A stretch of DNA of 64,000 bases, taken from NCBI GenBank assembly GCA_019116445.1, contig DXBP01000029.1, forward strand, positions 118,981 through 182,980, read 5' to 3'. This DNA is from Candidatus Gemmiger excrementigallinarum. GTDB lineage: Bacteria > Bacillota > Clostridia > Oscillospirales > Ruminococcaceae. Of the stretch, positions 44,001 to 53,065 are shown piece after piece (position 1 is the stretch's first letter; each line of letters starts with the position of its first letter). The notes beneath the pieces are model-generated. The model saw only the letters and a program-made list of their open reading frames with translations. It was not told where the DNA came from and searched no databases. The position numbers and the translations under genes are program-made.

Positions 44001-46073
44001 TTCCTCATCCGAGAAGTTGCCCAGCGCCTTGGCCTGGTCGATGACCTTGGCTTCCAGCATCTGGGGCAGGACCTCATACCGGACAAAATCGAAGGTATAC
44101 CAGCCGCGGCCCTGGGTCAGCTGCCGCAGGAAGGTGGTGAAATCCTGCATTTCGGCCATGGGCACTTCCGCCTCGACCACCTGCATGCCGTCCTCGTCGG
44201 GATTCATGCCCAGCACGCGGCCGCGCCGCTTGGTGACCTCACCCATAATATCGCCGGTGTTATCCGCCGGGACGTGCGCCTGCAGGGCGCCAATGGGTTC
44301 CAGCAGCACGGGGCCTGCTTCGGGGATGGCCGCCTTATAGGCCAGCTTGGCCGCCATGATGAACGCCATTTCACTGGAGTCCACCGGATGGTAGCTGCCG
44401 TCCAGCAGGGTGGCTTTCATGCCCACCATGGGGTAGCCGGCCAGCACACCGTGCTCGGCGGCCTGACGGACACCCTTTTCCACCGCCGGGAAGAAGTTCT
44501 TCGGTACGCTGCCGCCGAACACGTTCTCGGCAAATTCAATGGTTTCGCCTTCCACAGGCTCAAACTGAATCCACACATCACCGAACTGGCCGTGACCGCC
44601 GGTCTGCTTCTTGTGGCGGCCCTGGGCCTTGCAGCTCTTGCGGATGGATTCACGGTACGGTACCCGGGGCGTTTCCAGCGTGATCTCGACACCGAACTTG
44701 TTCTTGAGTTTGGCAAGCGCCACTTCGAGATGCTGGGTCCCCAGACCGCTGATGATCTGCTGCTTGGTTTCGGGATCGACCATAAAGGTAATGGCGGGAT
44801 CTTCTTCGATCAGGCGGGCCAGCGCGCCGGAAACCTTGCCCTCGTCGCCCTTCTTGGTCACCTTGACCGCCATACGATAGCTTGCAATGGGATAAGTGGG
44901 CGCCGCCAAAGCCACCACGCGGGCGGGATCGCACAGCGTGTCGCCGGTTTTGGCCGTCGCCAGTTTGGCCACCGCGCCAATGTCACCGGTGGTGATGGCG
45001 GCGGTGTCGGTCTGCTTCTTGCCGCAGACCGTCAGCGTCTTGCCCAGGCGCTCGGGCTGACCGGTGCGGGCGTTCACCACGCTGCTGGTCGCCGTCAGCT
45101 TGCCGGACAATACCTTGATAAAGCTCAGCTTGCCCACAAACGGGTCCGCCACCGTCTTGAACACATAGGCACAGACCGGGGCGCCGGGGTCGGCGGTGAC
45201 TTCCACCGGCTCGCCGTCCTTGGTTTCGCCCACGGCCGCGGCGGTATCCGCCCCGGGCAGCAGCACGTTCATGTTATAGAGCAGCATATCCAGCGCCTGG
45301 TTGTTCACGGCGCTGCCGCAGAACACCGGCGTGATCTGGCCGCTGCGCACGCCCGCGGCCATGCCCTGGACGATCTCCTCCGTGGTGAAAGGCTCGCCTT
45401 CAAAGAATTTTTCCATCAGGGCCTCGTCGGTCTCGGCGATGGCCTCGCTCATGGCCTGGATCAAACCTTCAAAACGGTGGCCGATGTCCGGCAGGTCGAT
45501 CTGGATCTGCTTGCCGCCTTCGTATTTGAATGCCTTCTGGCTGAACAGGTTGATGTACGCAACGGTGCCGTCATCCAGACGCACGGGCACCACACAGGGG
45601 CAGACGCTGGGTCCGAACTGGATCTTCATCTGCTCCAGGATCTTGAAATAGTCGGCGTTTTCGAGGTCGGTCTTGGTCACAAAGATCATCCGCGCCTTGT
45701 TCTGCTTGCAGGCCAGGTGATACGCCTTCTCGGCACCTACCGTGACGCCCGAACGGCCCGACACGCAGATCAGCACGCTCTCGGCCGCCATAACACCCTC
45801 GGCCGCGCCGGTTTCAAAGTCAAACAAACCCGGAGTATCGATCAGGTTGTACTTGATGCCCTGATACTCCACCGGGATCACGCTGGAATTCAGCGAGGCT
45901 TTGCGGCGCACTTCCTCGGGATCAAAGTCACTGGCGGTGGTGCCGTCTTCCACACGGCCCATGCGCTCGGTCGCGCCGCTCAGATACAGCAACGCTTCGG
46001 TCAGCGTCGTTTTGCCGCACCCGGCATGACCGGCCACCAGAATGTTGCGGATGTCTTTGCTTGCATAGTCCAT
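43998..46073 (-). CDS. Elongation factor G-like translational GTPase
   Basis: This 691-residue protein has the full five-domain EF-G layout. The P-loop is GHAGCGKTT (14-22) instead of the usual AHIDAGKTT, G3 is IDTPGLFDF and G4 is TKTD rather than NKxD. Domain IV begins near TLETPRVPYRESI. These deviations mark the EF-G2/FusA-like paralogue group rather than the housekeeping factor encoded with rpsL/rpsG. A role in ribosome recycling or stress is inferred. It ends exactly at the palindromic element. Confidence 0.88.
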   Translation of the reverse strand: MDYASKDIRNILVAGHAGCGKTTLTEALLYLSGATERMGRVEDGTTASDFDPEEVRRKASLNSSVIPVEYQGIKYNLIDTPGLFDFETGAAEGVMAAESVLICVSGRSGVTVGAEKAYHLACKQNKARMIFVTKTDLENADYFKILEQMKIQFGPSVCPCVVPVRLDDGTVAYINLFSQKAFKYEGGKQIQIDLPDIGHRFEGLIQAMSEAIAETDEALMEKFFEGEPFTTEEIVQGMAAGVRSGQITPVFCGSAVNNQALDMLLYNMNVLLPGADTAAAVGETKDGEPVEVTADPGAPVCAYVFKTVADPFVGKLSFIKVLSGKLTATSSVVNARTGQPERLGKTLTVCGKKQTDTAAITTGDIGAVAKLATAKTGDTLCDPARVVALAAPTYPIASYRMAVKVTKKGDEGKVSGALARLIEEDPAITFMVDPETKQQIISGLGTQHLEVALAKLKNKFGVEITLETPRVPYRESIRKSCKAQGRHKKQTGGHGQFGDVWIQFEPVEGETIEFAENVFGGSVPKNFFPAVEKGVRQAAEHGVLAGYPMVGMKATLLDGSYHPVDSSEMAFIMAAKLAYKAAIPEAGPVLLEPIGALQAHVPADNTGDIMGEVTKRRGRVLGMNPDEDGMQVVEAEVPMAEMQDFTTFLRQLTQGRGWYTFDFVRYEVLPQMLEAKVIDQAKALGNFSDEE

Positions 46074-46322
46074 GAATCGTCAAACCTCTTTTCGCGCCGG
46101 GGCCTTACCGTGCGCCCTGCGGCGTAGAATTATGGTGAATTTGAACATTTCTCACCGATTGATACTACTTTACCACATATTTGTGGAATTTTAAACAGTT
46201 TTTTCGGAATTTCTTGAAATATTTTTAGGCAGTTGACAAAGTTCTCCCCCCTTGGGTGCTGAAAGCCGGCCCGTCAGGCGGCAACCTGCAGGACTGTTCC
46301 CCCTTTTGCAGCGCCAGCGCCC

Positions 46323-48611
46323 TCAGGGCTGCGCCAGGCGCACCACCGCCACCGTGATGTCGTCCTGTTTTTCTCCTGAGCGGCGCACCGCCGCATCGGC
46401 AATGGTCTGGGCCGCCTGCTGGGGCGTATGCCCCAGCTTGGCGCACAGCTGCAGCTGTTCCATCAGCCACTGGCTGCCGTCGGTCAGGGCACCGTCACTG
46501 ACCAGCACCACCCAGTCCCCGGCGTCCAGCCCGAAGGTCGTGGACCGCCCCACCAGGCTGTCCAGCACCCCCATGGGCAGGCTGGCGCCCTCCAGCATAC
46601 GGGGCACCCCGTCCCGCACCAGAAAGCTGGGCGCCGCCCCCGCCTTGAACAGCCCGGCCCGCCCGGTATATAAATCAATGGTCAGCAGGTCCAGCGTGGC
46701 GCCGGATTCCTGCTCGGCACTCTTCAATCCCAGGGCCACGTTCACAAGCCGTGCGGCGCTCTCCGCCGCAAAACCCGCCCGCAGCAGCTGGCTGGTCAGG
46801 CGGGCCGCCATCTGACCGTCCACCGCCGCCGGTCGCCCGGTGCCCATGCCGTCGCACAACAGCATCTGGGCCCGGCCGCTGGTATCACAGAATTGTTCCA
46901 GGGCATCCCCGCTCACCGTCTGCCCCTTGGCCGGGCGCCCCGCCGCGCCGAACTCGGCACGGAAAACAGGCCGCTCCCCAAAGCTGAGCATCGTCACGGT
47001 GCGGCAATGGGTGATCTCGGGAATATCCAGGTCACGGCGGCAGATACGGCTCACCTCCCCGGTCAGCCCCGTGACTTCCTCCTCGGTAAAGCGGGTGCGG
47101 GCGATGGTCACCGCCACCGTCAGGCGGCCCGCGAGATCCGATGTAACGCTGCATTCCAGGGCATCCAGCCCCAGCCCCGCAAAGAGCTGGGCCACCTTGG
47201 CTTCCCGCCGGGGGTCCGGCAGCCCGGCCTGCCCCAGCTTGCCCGCCAGCTGGGCCAGCGCCCCCGCCAGCGCGCTGTACTGCTCGGTAAGGGCCGTGCG
47301 CAGCGTGGTGGCCCGGGCCCGGGTCTGGCGGCGGCTGCGCCACAGCCGGTAGCCGTGGTTGGCCGCTGTGCACAGGTCCCCCGGATGGATACACACCGAG
47401 AGCTGCCCCGGCAGGTCCTCCACCTCCACATGGCCGGTGCTCTCCAGGGTGGGTTTGAGCTGATACAGCCCGTCCATGGCCGTGGCATACCCCCGCACCC
47501 AGCAGCGGTTGCGCCGGGTGCAGGTCTGGCAGGTGGTGCGGGCGATATGCTCCACCACAAAGTCGAAGTTTTCCCCTTTGGGGGGCATCTGCCGGGCACA
47601 GACGGCGTTGACGGTATCGGCGATGTCGCTCAGGGTATCGGCCACATTGGCCAGGCGGCGGGCGGCTCCCGTAAGCCCCTGGGGCTGGGCCGGGGGCGCC
47701 GGCGGCGGAAACACCGCCCGCAGCCATTCCCCCGGCAGGGCCACCGCCACGCAGAGCCCCAGGCCCCCGCCTGCAGCCAGGGGCAGCACCCCCGCGGCAT
47801 CCGGTGCCGCCAGGGCCCCCACCGTGCACCCCGCCACAAACACCCCGGCGCAGCGCCACCGCTCGCCGGGGTACAGGCAGGAGGCCGCCAGGCTGCCCAG
47901 GGCCACGCTCAGCGCCGCATAGCACAGGGAGGGACTGGCCGCCGTGAGCGCCGCTGCCAGGGCGATGCTGACCACAGCGGTCTGTTCCAGGGTGCCCGCG
48001 ATGGCCGCGCAAAGGCCCGCCGCCGCTGCCACCGCCAGGCCCGGAGCCAGCGGCCCTAGGGTACAGCGCTGCAGGCAGGCCGCCGCCACCGCCAGCCACA
48101 GGCAGACTCCGCGGGGTTCCTGTACCGGAAAATGGGCGAACGCCCAGCCAAGTCCCGCCGCCAGCAGCGCCGTGCATCCCGTGGCGACGGTTTGTCCGGG
48201 GTCCAGGATGCCGCCCGCAAAAAAAATGCCCAGGGCCTGGATGGCCAGCAGCGTGACGCCCCCCGCCAATGCCCCCGTGCGGGATTTGCCGCCGCTGAGC
48301 CACCGCCCCGCCACGGCAGCCGCCAGCGCCCCCGCCAGTTTGAGCCCCATGGCCACGGGCTGAAAGGCCAGACTTCCGGCCAGCGCCCCCACACCCGCCG
48401 CGAAGAGATAGGCCGGCGGACAGCCGATGACGAACGCCAGCCCGAAAGGTGCGGTGCCGCCCCAGACCTGACCGGCCCCCAGCACCGCCCCGGTAACGGC
48501 GGCCGCCCCCTGCCAGGCCAGCGCCGACCACCGCGCCCCCGCGGGCAGCAGCGCGCCCACATCCAGGGCGGGCGTATGTACCTTCTCGTTTGTATTGGTA
48601 AAGACAGCCAT
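46323..48611 (-). CDS. spoIIE: Stage II sporulation protein E-type phosphatase
   Basis: The ATG at 48611 follows AAAGGGGG and gives 762 residues: about ten N-terminal membrane helices (60-300), a central regulatory region (PPKGENFDFVVEHIARTTCQTCTRRNRCW, including a cysteine cluster) and a C-terminal PP2C domain with LLCDGMGTGRPA and VLVSDGALTDG. This is the SpoIIE architecture; the enzyme dephosphorylates SpoIIAA to activate sigma-F in the forespore. Its presence implies a sporulation programme or its remnant. Confidence 0.93.
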   Translation of the reverse strand: MAVFTNTNEKVHTPALDVGALLPAGARWSALAWQGAAAVTGAVLGAGQVWGGTAPFGLAFVIGCPPAYLFAAGVGALAGSLAFQPVAMGLKLAGALAAAVAGRWLSGGKSRTGALAGGVTLLAIQALGIFFAGGILDPGQTVATGCTALLAAGLGWAFAHFPVQEPRGVCLWLAVAAACLQRCTLGPLAPGLAVAAAAGLCAAIAGTLEQTAVVSIALAAALTAASPSLCYAALSVALGSLAASCLYPGERWRCAGVFVAGCTVGALAAPDAAGVLPLAAGGGLGLCVAVALPGEWLRAVFPPPAPPAQPQGLTGAARRLANVADTLSDIADTVNAVCARQMPPKGENFDFVVEHIARTTCQTCTRRNRCWVRGYATAMDGLYQLKPTLESTGHVEVEDLPGQLSVCIHPGDLCTAANHGYRLWRSRRQTRARATTLRTALTEQYSALAGALAQLAGKLGQAGLPDPRREAKVAQLFAGLGLDALECSVTSDLAGRLTVAVTIARTRFTEEEVTGLTGEVSRICRRDLDIPEITHCRTVTMLSFGERPVFRAEFGAAGRPAKGQTVSGDALEQFCDTSGRAQMLLCDGMGTGRPAAVDGQMAARLTSQLLRAGFAAESAARLVNVALGLKSAEQESGATLDLLTIDLYTGRAGLFKAGAAPSFLVRDGVPRMLEGASLPMGVLDSLVGRSTTFGLDAGDWVVLVSDGALTDGSQWLMEQLQLCAKLGHTPQQAAQTIADAAVRRSGEKQDDITVAVVRLAQP

Positions 48612-48803
48612 AAGATCGGTTCCCCCTTTATGTTGTATGCCGTACGGTAGCTGCACTATACCACGGGGCAAACGGTGCTTTTTGCCGCAGGGCGGGGAAA
48701 CCCAAAAACTAGTGGGAAACTGTGCCAATGCCCCCCGGGGGGACAAACCCTGCCTAAAATCCCGGCAAAAGTCCGGCGTACCCGGCCGAGGGCCGCAAAA
48801 CAA

Positions 48804-48845
48804 CAAAAAAGGCGGTCCCCGGGCGCGAAGTTCGCCCGGGGACCG
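48804..48845 (-). terminator. Terminator after the amidase gene
   Basis: On the minus strand, GGTCCCCGGGCG pairs with CGCCCGGGGACC, then CC and TTTTTT. It separates the amidase gene from spoIIE. Confidence 0.9.
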
Positions 48846-48849
48846 TGAA

Positions 48850-49779
48850 TCAGGTCAGGTTGAAGTAGGTGCAGATGCAATCATAGTAGCACTGGGCCGC
48901 GGCCTGGCAGCCATCGTCCCCCGCCAGCAGGGCCATATCCCCGGCATTGCTGATAAAGCCCTCCTCGCAGAGGACCGCCGGGCACCCGCAGGAGGACAGC
49001 ACCGTGAAGGTGGGGTCCCAGCGGATGGTGGTGTCGGTGGATTCGTAGATTTGTTTGTTATCGTTGGCATCATAATACAGGTAGCGCACGCCGGTGGTGC
49101 CCCGCAGCCGCAGCCCCATCTGGCTGAAGGAGGCCGCCAGCAGCTCCCCGAAGCGGACGCTTTCGGCGTTGGTGGAAAGATAAGGCGGCGCGGCATAACA
49201 TTCAAAGCCGCTGGTGGCACCGCCGGTATCATAGTTCAGGTGGATGGACAAAAACAGCTGTGCCCCCGCGGCCTTGGCAGCGGCCCCCCGCTCGCTGGGT
49301 TTTAAGTACTCGGTGCCGTCGGCGGTAAGCATCGGCGCAAAGCGCTCGTCCGACGCCAGCAGGTCGTAGAGCGCCCGGGCGGTGGCCAGGGTGATCTCGC
49401 TCTCCTGCAGGCCGTTTGCCTCACTGCCGAAGTCCTCGGCCCCGATGCCGGGATTCACCCCGCCGTGACCCGGGTCGATGGCCACCACAATGCGGCCGTC
49501 CGATGCCGACACAGTCCCCGCCGTGAGGGCGGCATCCTCCGGTTCCACCCCTTCTTCCACCTGTTCCCGGTCGGGGTCGGGGAGATTTTCCCCCTCGGCC
49601 GGGCGGGTATACCATATCACATACCCCACCGCAGCCGCCAGTACCAGCGCCGCCAGAGCAAACAGCAGCCTGCTGGCGCCCCGCCGGCGCCGTCTGGCCC
49701 GGGCCGTATACACCGACCGTGGCGGCGCCTGGGTGCGCGGGGGTGGGTCCTCGTAAAACACAACACGTCCTTTTGCCAT
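48850..49779 (-). CDS. N-acetylmuramoyl-L-alanine amidase (amidase_3)
   Basis: This 309-residue protein is membrane anchored by LLFALAALVLAAAVGYVIWY after a basic N-terminal tail (ARARRRRRGASR), with a catalytic amidase_3 domain outside. Zinc-ligand and catalytic motifs are AIDPGHGGVNPG, LQESEITLATA, LFLSIHLNYD and the final LCEEGFISN glutamate. It cleaves the lactyl-amide bond of peptidoglycan. CwlD-type enzymes act in spore cortex formation, and the spoIIE neighbour makes that attractive but unproven. The ATG at 49779 has AAAGGAG upstream. Confidence 0.93.
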   Translation of the reverse strand: MAKGRVVFYEDPPPRTQAPPRSVYTARARRRRRGASRLLFALAALVLAAAVGYVIWYTRPAEGENLPDPDREQVEEGVEPEDAALTAGTVSASDGRIVVAIDPGHGGVNPGIGAEDFGSEANGLQESEITLATARALYDLLASDERFAPMLTADGTEYLKPSERGAAAKAAGAQLFLSIHLNYDTGGATSGFECYAAPPYLSTNAESVRFGELLAASFSQMGLRLRGTTGVRYLYYDANDNKQIYESTDTTIRWDPTFTVLSSCGCPAVLCEEGFISNAGDMALLAGDDGCQAAAQCYYDCICTYFNLT

Positions 49780-50003
49780 TTTCTGCTCCTTTACCTGACA
49801 AGACGCAGACATCCTGATTTTAGAATACTCCAGAGTTGTGTCCAAGTTGTTTCAGACTTGTAACGGTCTTGTGGAAGTTTTCCGGCAGAGGCCCCGGCAG
49901 TGGATTTCCAGCGGATTTCCGCCCTTCAAAAGCAGGGTTATAAAAAATCATCGCTGCTGCGCGTTTCGTCAGATTTTGTCGAACGGTTTTTGGTTACCAA
50001 ATA
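49780..50003. other. Intergenic region without gene, 49780-50125
   Basis: About 350 bp separate the amidase gene from the divergent AbrB-like gene. The left 220 bp hold no ORF with a ribosome site and no clear structure; GAATACTCCAGAG near 49824 may be part of the amidase promoter. The right part contains the consensus promoter at 50004-50032 and an approximately 85-nt leader. Confidence 0.5.
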
Positions 50004-50032
50004 TTGACAATATTACCAAGCTCTCGTATAAT
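50004..50032 (+). promoter_or_regulatory. Consensus sigma-A promoter of the AbrB-like gene
   Basis: TTGACA, exactly 17 bp and TATAAT: a perfect consensus promoter in an AT-rich pocket. Confidence 0.92.
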
Positions 50033-50125
50033 ATCTACAAGAAGTTGCGCCAGGGGACAAAAATCCCCACCATATTTTGCATGATTCGCCGCAGCCCCCG
50101 GCTGCGGAAACAGGAGGTTTTACCG

Positions 50126-50377
50126 ATGATTTCTACCGGGATCGTCCGCCATATCGACGCACTGGGCCGCGTGGTGCTGCCCAAAGAGCTGCGCCGCACC
50201 TTCGGCATCAGCGCCGAAACCCCGCTGGAGATCTTGACCGAAGGCGACGCCATTCTGCTGCGGAAATACCGCCCCGCCGACGCCTGCGCCCTGTGCGGCG
50301 AGGTGGTGCCGGGTTCGGTGCAGCTGCACGGCAAGTTTGTCTGCCCGGCCTGCCGCCAGGCCCTGACCCAGAAATGA
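50126..50377 (+). CDS. AbrB/SpoVT-type transcriptional regulator with zinc-ribbon tail
   Basis: This 83-residue protein starts at the ATG at 50126 after AGGAGG. The swapped-hairpin SpoVT-AbrB DNA-binding domain occupies residues 1-50 (ISTGIVRHIDALGRVVLPKELRRTFGI). The short tail has CALC and CPAC pairs about 17 residues apart, probably binding zinc. This domain order is common for AbrB-like transition-state regulators in clostridia. Its strong promoter suggests high expression. Confidence 0.93.
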   Translation: MISTGIVRHIDALGRVVLPKELRRTFGISAETPLEILTEGDAILLRKYRPADACALCGEVVPGSVQLHGKFVCPACRQALTQK

Positions 50378-50380
50378 CAG

Positions 50381-50414
50381 AAAGCCCGCCGCCCCGGAGG
50401 GGGCGGCGGGCTTT
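50381..50414. terminator. Bidirectional terminator between convergent regulators
   Basis: AAAGCCCGCCGCC pairs with GGCGGCGGGCTTT around a CCGGAGGG loop, with A and T residues on either side. It lies between the AbrB-like and XRE genes. Confidence 0.85.
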
Positions 50415-50432
50415 GGTTGTGTTGTGCTGCAA

Positions 50433-51131
50433 TCATTCCGGACGCTGCAGGCCGCGCATGGATTCCTCGGCATTCTTGACCAGGTTCAGCAGGCTGGTGG
50501 CGTGGCGGGGATAATCGTGGGTCAGCCGCTCGGTGGTCAGTGCCATGGTGGCGGGGTCCACACTGTCGTGGGTGCCGTCCTCCCCCCGGAGCACCGCCGT
50601 CAGGTCGGCTTCGGTCAGACGCATGGCCGCGTCGGCGCTGGCCTGCCACCGCGCCCCGCCCACCCGGAACATACCTTTGACGTTGCGGGGGCAGGCATCG
50701 TGGAGCTGGCGGAACACCTTGTACACCGCCAGCATCAGGTACCGGCTGATGGCGGTGACCAGTTCCTTGTCGCCGCTCTCCTGCAGTTTATCGTACAGGA
50801 TGTCCAGGGAATTCTCGATGAGCTTTTTGTACATGGTGGGCAGCACACTGCCGCGGTAGACGCTGCCGCTGGTGGCGGAACCGGTTTCGGGCAGGTCCTC
50901 CACCCGGATGGTCTGGCCGCTGCGCTCGGCACTGCGGCCCAGCAGATAATCACAGCTGACGCCGTAATAGTCCGCCACCTGTACCACAAAGGCCAACCCA
51001 CATTCGCGGATGCCTTTTTCGTAATGGGAAAGCTGGGCCTGGCTGATGCCCAGGTCCTGTGCCGCCTGTTTTTGTGTGATGCCCCGTTCCTTGCGCAGCA
51101 GCGTAAGAATCCGGCTGAACTCCATGGCCAT
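50433..51131 (-). CDS. XRE-family transcriptional regulator
   Basis: This 232-residue protein has an N-terminal HTH_3 domain (LRKERGITQKQAAQDLGISQAQLSHYEKG) and YYGVSCDYLLGRSAER, the typical XRE end. A long helical C-terminal region (about 80-232) matches nothing I recognise and could be a sensing or oligomerisation domain. The start is at 51131 (MAMEF), six bases from AGAGGA. It is convergent with the AbrB-like gene. Confidence 0.9.
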   Translation of the reverse strand: MAMEFSRILTLLRKERGITQKQAAQDLGISQAQLSHYEKGIRECGLAFVVQVADYYGVSCDYLLGRSAERSGQTIRVEDLPETGSATSGSVYRGSVLPTMYKKLIENSLDILYDKLQESGDKELVTAISRYLMLAVYKVFRQLHDACPRNVKGMFRVGGARWQASADAAMRLTEADLTAVLRGEDGTHDSVDPATMALTTERLTHDYPRHATSLLNLVKNAEESMRGLQRPE

Positions 51132-51218
51132 AGTTATCCTCTTCTGCGGCGGGTCCCACCGGTGCGCGTGCACCGGGCCGCCGGGACCGGCCTGCCCATA
51201 GTTTTCTACGTGTTGTAT

Positions 51219-51247
51219 ATTATATCTGTCAAAAAACATTTTGTAAA
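51219..51247 (-). promoter_or_regulatory. Promoter of the XRE gene
   Basis: On the minus strand, TTTACA (51242-51247), 17 bp and TATAAT (51219-51224). The remainder of the 350-bp region 51132-51482 holds no gene; apart from this promoter and the one at 51417 I see only a GC-rich stretch. Confidence 0.8.
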
Positions 51248-51416
51248 CCCGGAATTCGACGCTTTTCGGGCAGATTCCGGCACTCCCGGGGCGGAAGTGC
51301 CGGGCGCCGCCTACATTTGGGGACCCGGGGCCGGGCGCAGGTATAAATATTGTGGGCAAATTTTGGAAAAGCCGGTCGGCGGGCGCTTTCTGTAACCAAA
51401 TTGTAACTATTTTTCG

Positions 51417-51445
51417 TTGCAGAAACGCCGGTTTTGGGGTATTCT
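51417..51445 (+). promoter_or_regulatory. Promoter of the phosphatase gene
   Basis: TTGCAG, 17 bp and TATTCT, about 38 bp before the GTG start. Confidence 0.5.
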
Positions 51446-51482
51446 GGTAACGATACCCTGTTAAGGAAAGTGAGAAACCATC

Positions 51483-52121
51483 GTGAAATATTACAAACTG
51501 CATCTGATCCGCCACGGCCTGACGGCCGGCAACCTGCAGGGCCTGTACATAGGCAGCGGCACCGACCTGCCCCTGTGTGACGAGGGCCGTGCCCAGCTGG
51601 AGGAGCTGAAGCGCAGCTTTACCTATCCCAATGTGCCGCTGGTGTTCACCAGCCCCATGCTGCGGGCCACCCAGACGGCGGAACTGCTGTTCCCCGGGGT
51701 GCGGCAGATCGAACTGCAGGACCTGCGGGAGATGGCCTTTGGCAAGTTTGAGGGCCAGCCCCTGCAGCAGCTGGTGAAGGACCCGGAATTTGCCCAGTGG
51801 ATGGACCCCACCAGCCGCACGGTGCCCCAGGGCGCCGAGGACCGGCAGGCGTTTTTCAACCGCACCGCCGGTATGCTGATGAAGATGTTCGAGTACATGC
51901 TGCGCACCCATACCGAGGAAGCCGCCTGCGTGACCCACGGCGGCGTCATCATGAATATGCTGGCCCAGCACGCCCTGCCCTTCCGCAAGCCGGAGGAGTG
52001 GATGACCGACCCCGGCGCCGGTTACAGCGTGCGCCTGGACGCCGAAATGTGGATGCGCGACCACCTGGCCGAAGCCTACGACGTGGTGCCCGTGGGCTAT
52101 CTGGATGAAGTGACCGAGTGA
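51483..52121 (+). CDS. Histidine phosphatase family protein (phosphoglycerate mutase-like)
   Basis: This 212-residue protein starts at a GTG at 51483 after AAGGAAAG. The RHG motif LIRHGLTAGNLQGLYIG supplies the nucleophilic histidine, VFTSPMLRATQTAELLFP the second arginine, and CVTHGGVIMNML the second histidine. Such branch-1 enzymes dephosphorylate small metabolites (for example alpha-ribazole phosphate or phosphoglycerates); the substrate here is open. It is a single gene followed by a terminator. Confidence 0.92.
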   Translation: MKYYKLHLIRHGLTAGNLQGLYIGSGTDLPLCDEGRAQLEELKRSFTYPNVPLVFTSPMLRATQTAELLFPGVRQIELQDLREMAFGKFEGQPLQQLVKDPEFAQWMDPTSRTVPQGAEDRQAFFNRTAGMLMKMFEYMLRTHTEEAACVTHGGVIMNMLAQHALPFRKPEEWMTDPGAGYSVRLDAEMWMRDHLAEAYDVVPVGYLDEVTE

Positions 52122-52137
52122 GCCCCTGAAACACCAC

Positions 52138-52176
52138 CGCCCCGCCCTGCCATTGCACAGGGCGGGGCGTTTTTTT
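52138..52176 (+). terminator. Terminator after the histidine phosphatase gene
   Basis: CGCCCCGCCCTG pairs with CAGGGCGGGGCG, followed by seven T. Confidence 0.93.
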
Positions 52177-52327
52177 GCCGTACCGTCGCCATCACATTGA
52201 TTTACAGCGCCGACTATGGTATGCTGGACCTATCCCATACCGGCACCGGGTTTCCCGGGCGGGTCTTCCCTGCTGGACCTGCCGGCGAAGCGCCGGATGC
52301 GGAATTGAAAAAAGAGGAGGACCCACC

Positions 52328-52966
52328 ATGAAAAGACGCGCCTGTTTTGTTGCAGCCCTGTGCGCCGCGGCCCTGACCCTGACCGCCTGCAGCGGCCCCG
52401 ATCTCAGTTCCCTTTCTTCCGATTTCCCGGGCGGTGAGTCCGAAGCCTCCTCCACCGGGGAGGCCACCGCCGAAGAACCGGCCGCCGAGGAGGATGTGGG
52501 CTACCCGGTGGACGGCTATGCCGAAGGACGCATCGGCGACACGATGCACACCTACTTCTTTGACTACACGGTCAACGATGCCTACACCTGCGCCAGCTAC
52601 GAGGGCACCACCCCCGCCAGCGGCAACATCTTCCTGGTGGTGGACATCACGGTGAAGAACACCTCCACCCAGAGCTACAATATGTTCGACACCGATTTCC
52701 AGGCCCAGTGGGGCACCGACGGGGAGGAGGATTACCGGGTACCCATCACCACCGATCCCGAAACCTACGAGGAGCTGGACCCCCTGTCGGAAGAACAGCT
52801 GCCCGGCACCTATCCCCTGGCGGTGGACGAGGAAGTCCGGGGCCTGCTGGTGTACGAAGTGCCCGAAGGCTACCAGGATTTCTCCATCTCCCACATGGAA
52901 TACTTTGACGACGAAAGTACCGGCGACACCTTCTTTGTGTTCTTTACCGCCAAAGAGCAGGTCTGA
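52328..52966 (+). CDS. DUF4352-like lipoprotein
   Basis: This 212-residue protein begins MKRRACFVAALCAAALTLTAC (lipobox LTAC). A Ser/Glu-rich linker (about 25-60) leads to an immunoglobulin-like domain of the DUF4352 type: GDTMHTYFFDYTVNDAYTC, NIFLVVDITVKNTSTQ, VRGLLVYEVPEGYQDF. Such domains occur in exported Firmicutes lipoproteins of unknown function. The ATG at 52328 has AGGAGG upstream. It is convergent with the DUF3048 genes. Confidence 0.85.
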   Translation: MKRRACFVAALCAAALTLTACSGPDLSSLSSDFPGGESEASSTGEATAEEPAAEEDVGYPVDGYAEGRIGDTMHTYFFDYTVNDAYTCASYEGTTPASGNIFLVVDITVKNTSTQSYNMFDTDFQAQWGTDGEEDYRVPITTDPETYEELDPLSEEQLPGTYPLAVDEEVRGLLVYEVPEGYQDFSISHMEYFDDESTGDTFFVFFTAKEQV

Positions 52967-53021
52967 CCGGCGGCGGCAGCCCCAGCAGGGAATCGTACGG
53001 CCTGCCGCCTGAAAACCGAAA

Positions 53022-53052
53022 AGCAGCCCACGGCCTGGTGCCGTGGGCTGCT
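53022..53052. terminator. Bidirectional hairpin terminator
   Basis: AGCAGCCCACGGC pairs perfectly with GCCGTGGGCTGCT, between the convergent DUF4352 and DUF3048 genes. T-rich bases follow on the minus strand. Confidence 0.8.
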
Positions 53053-53065
53053 CTGTTGATATGGT

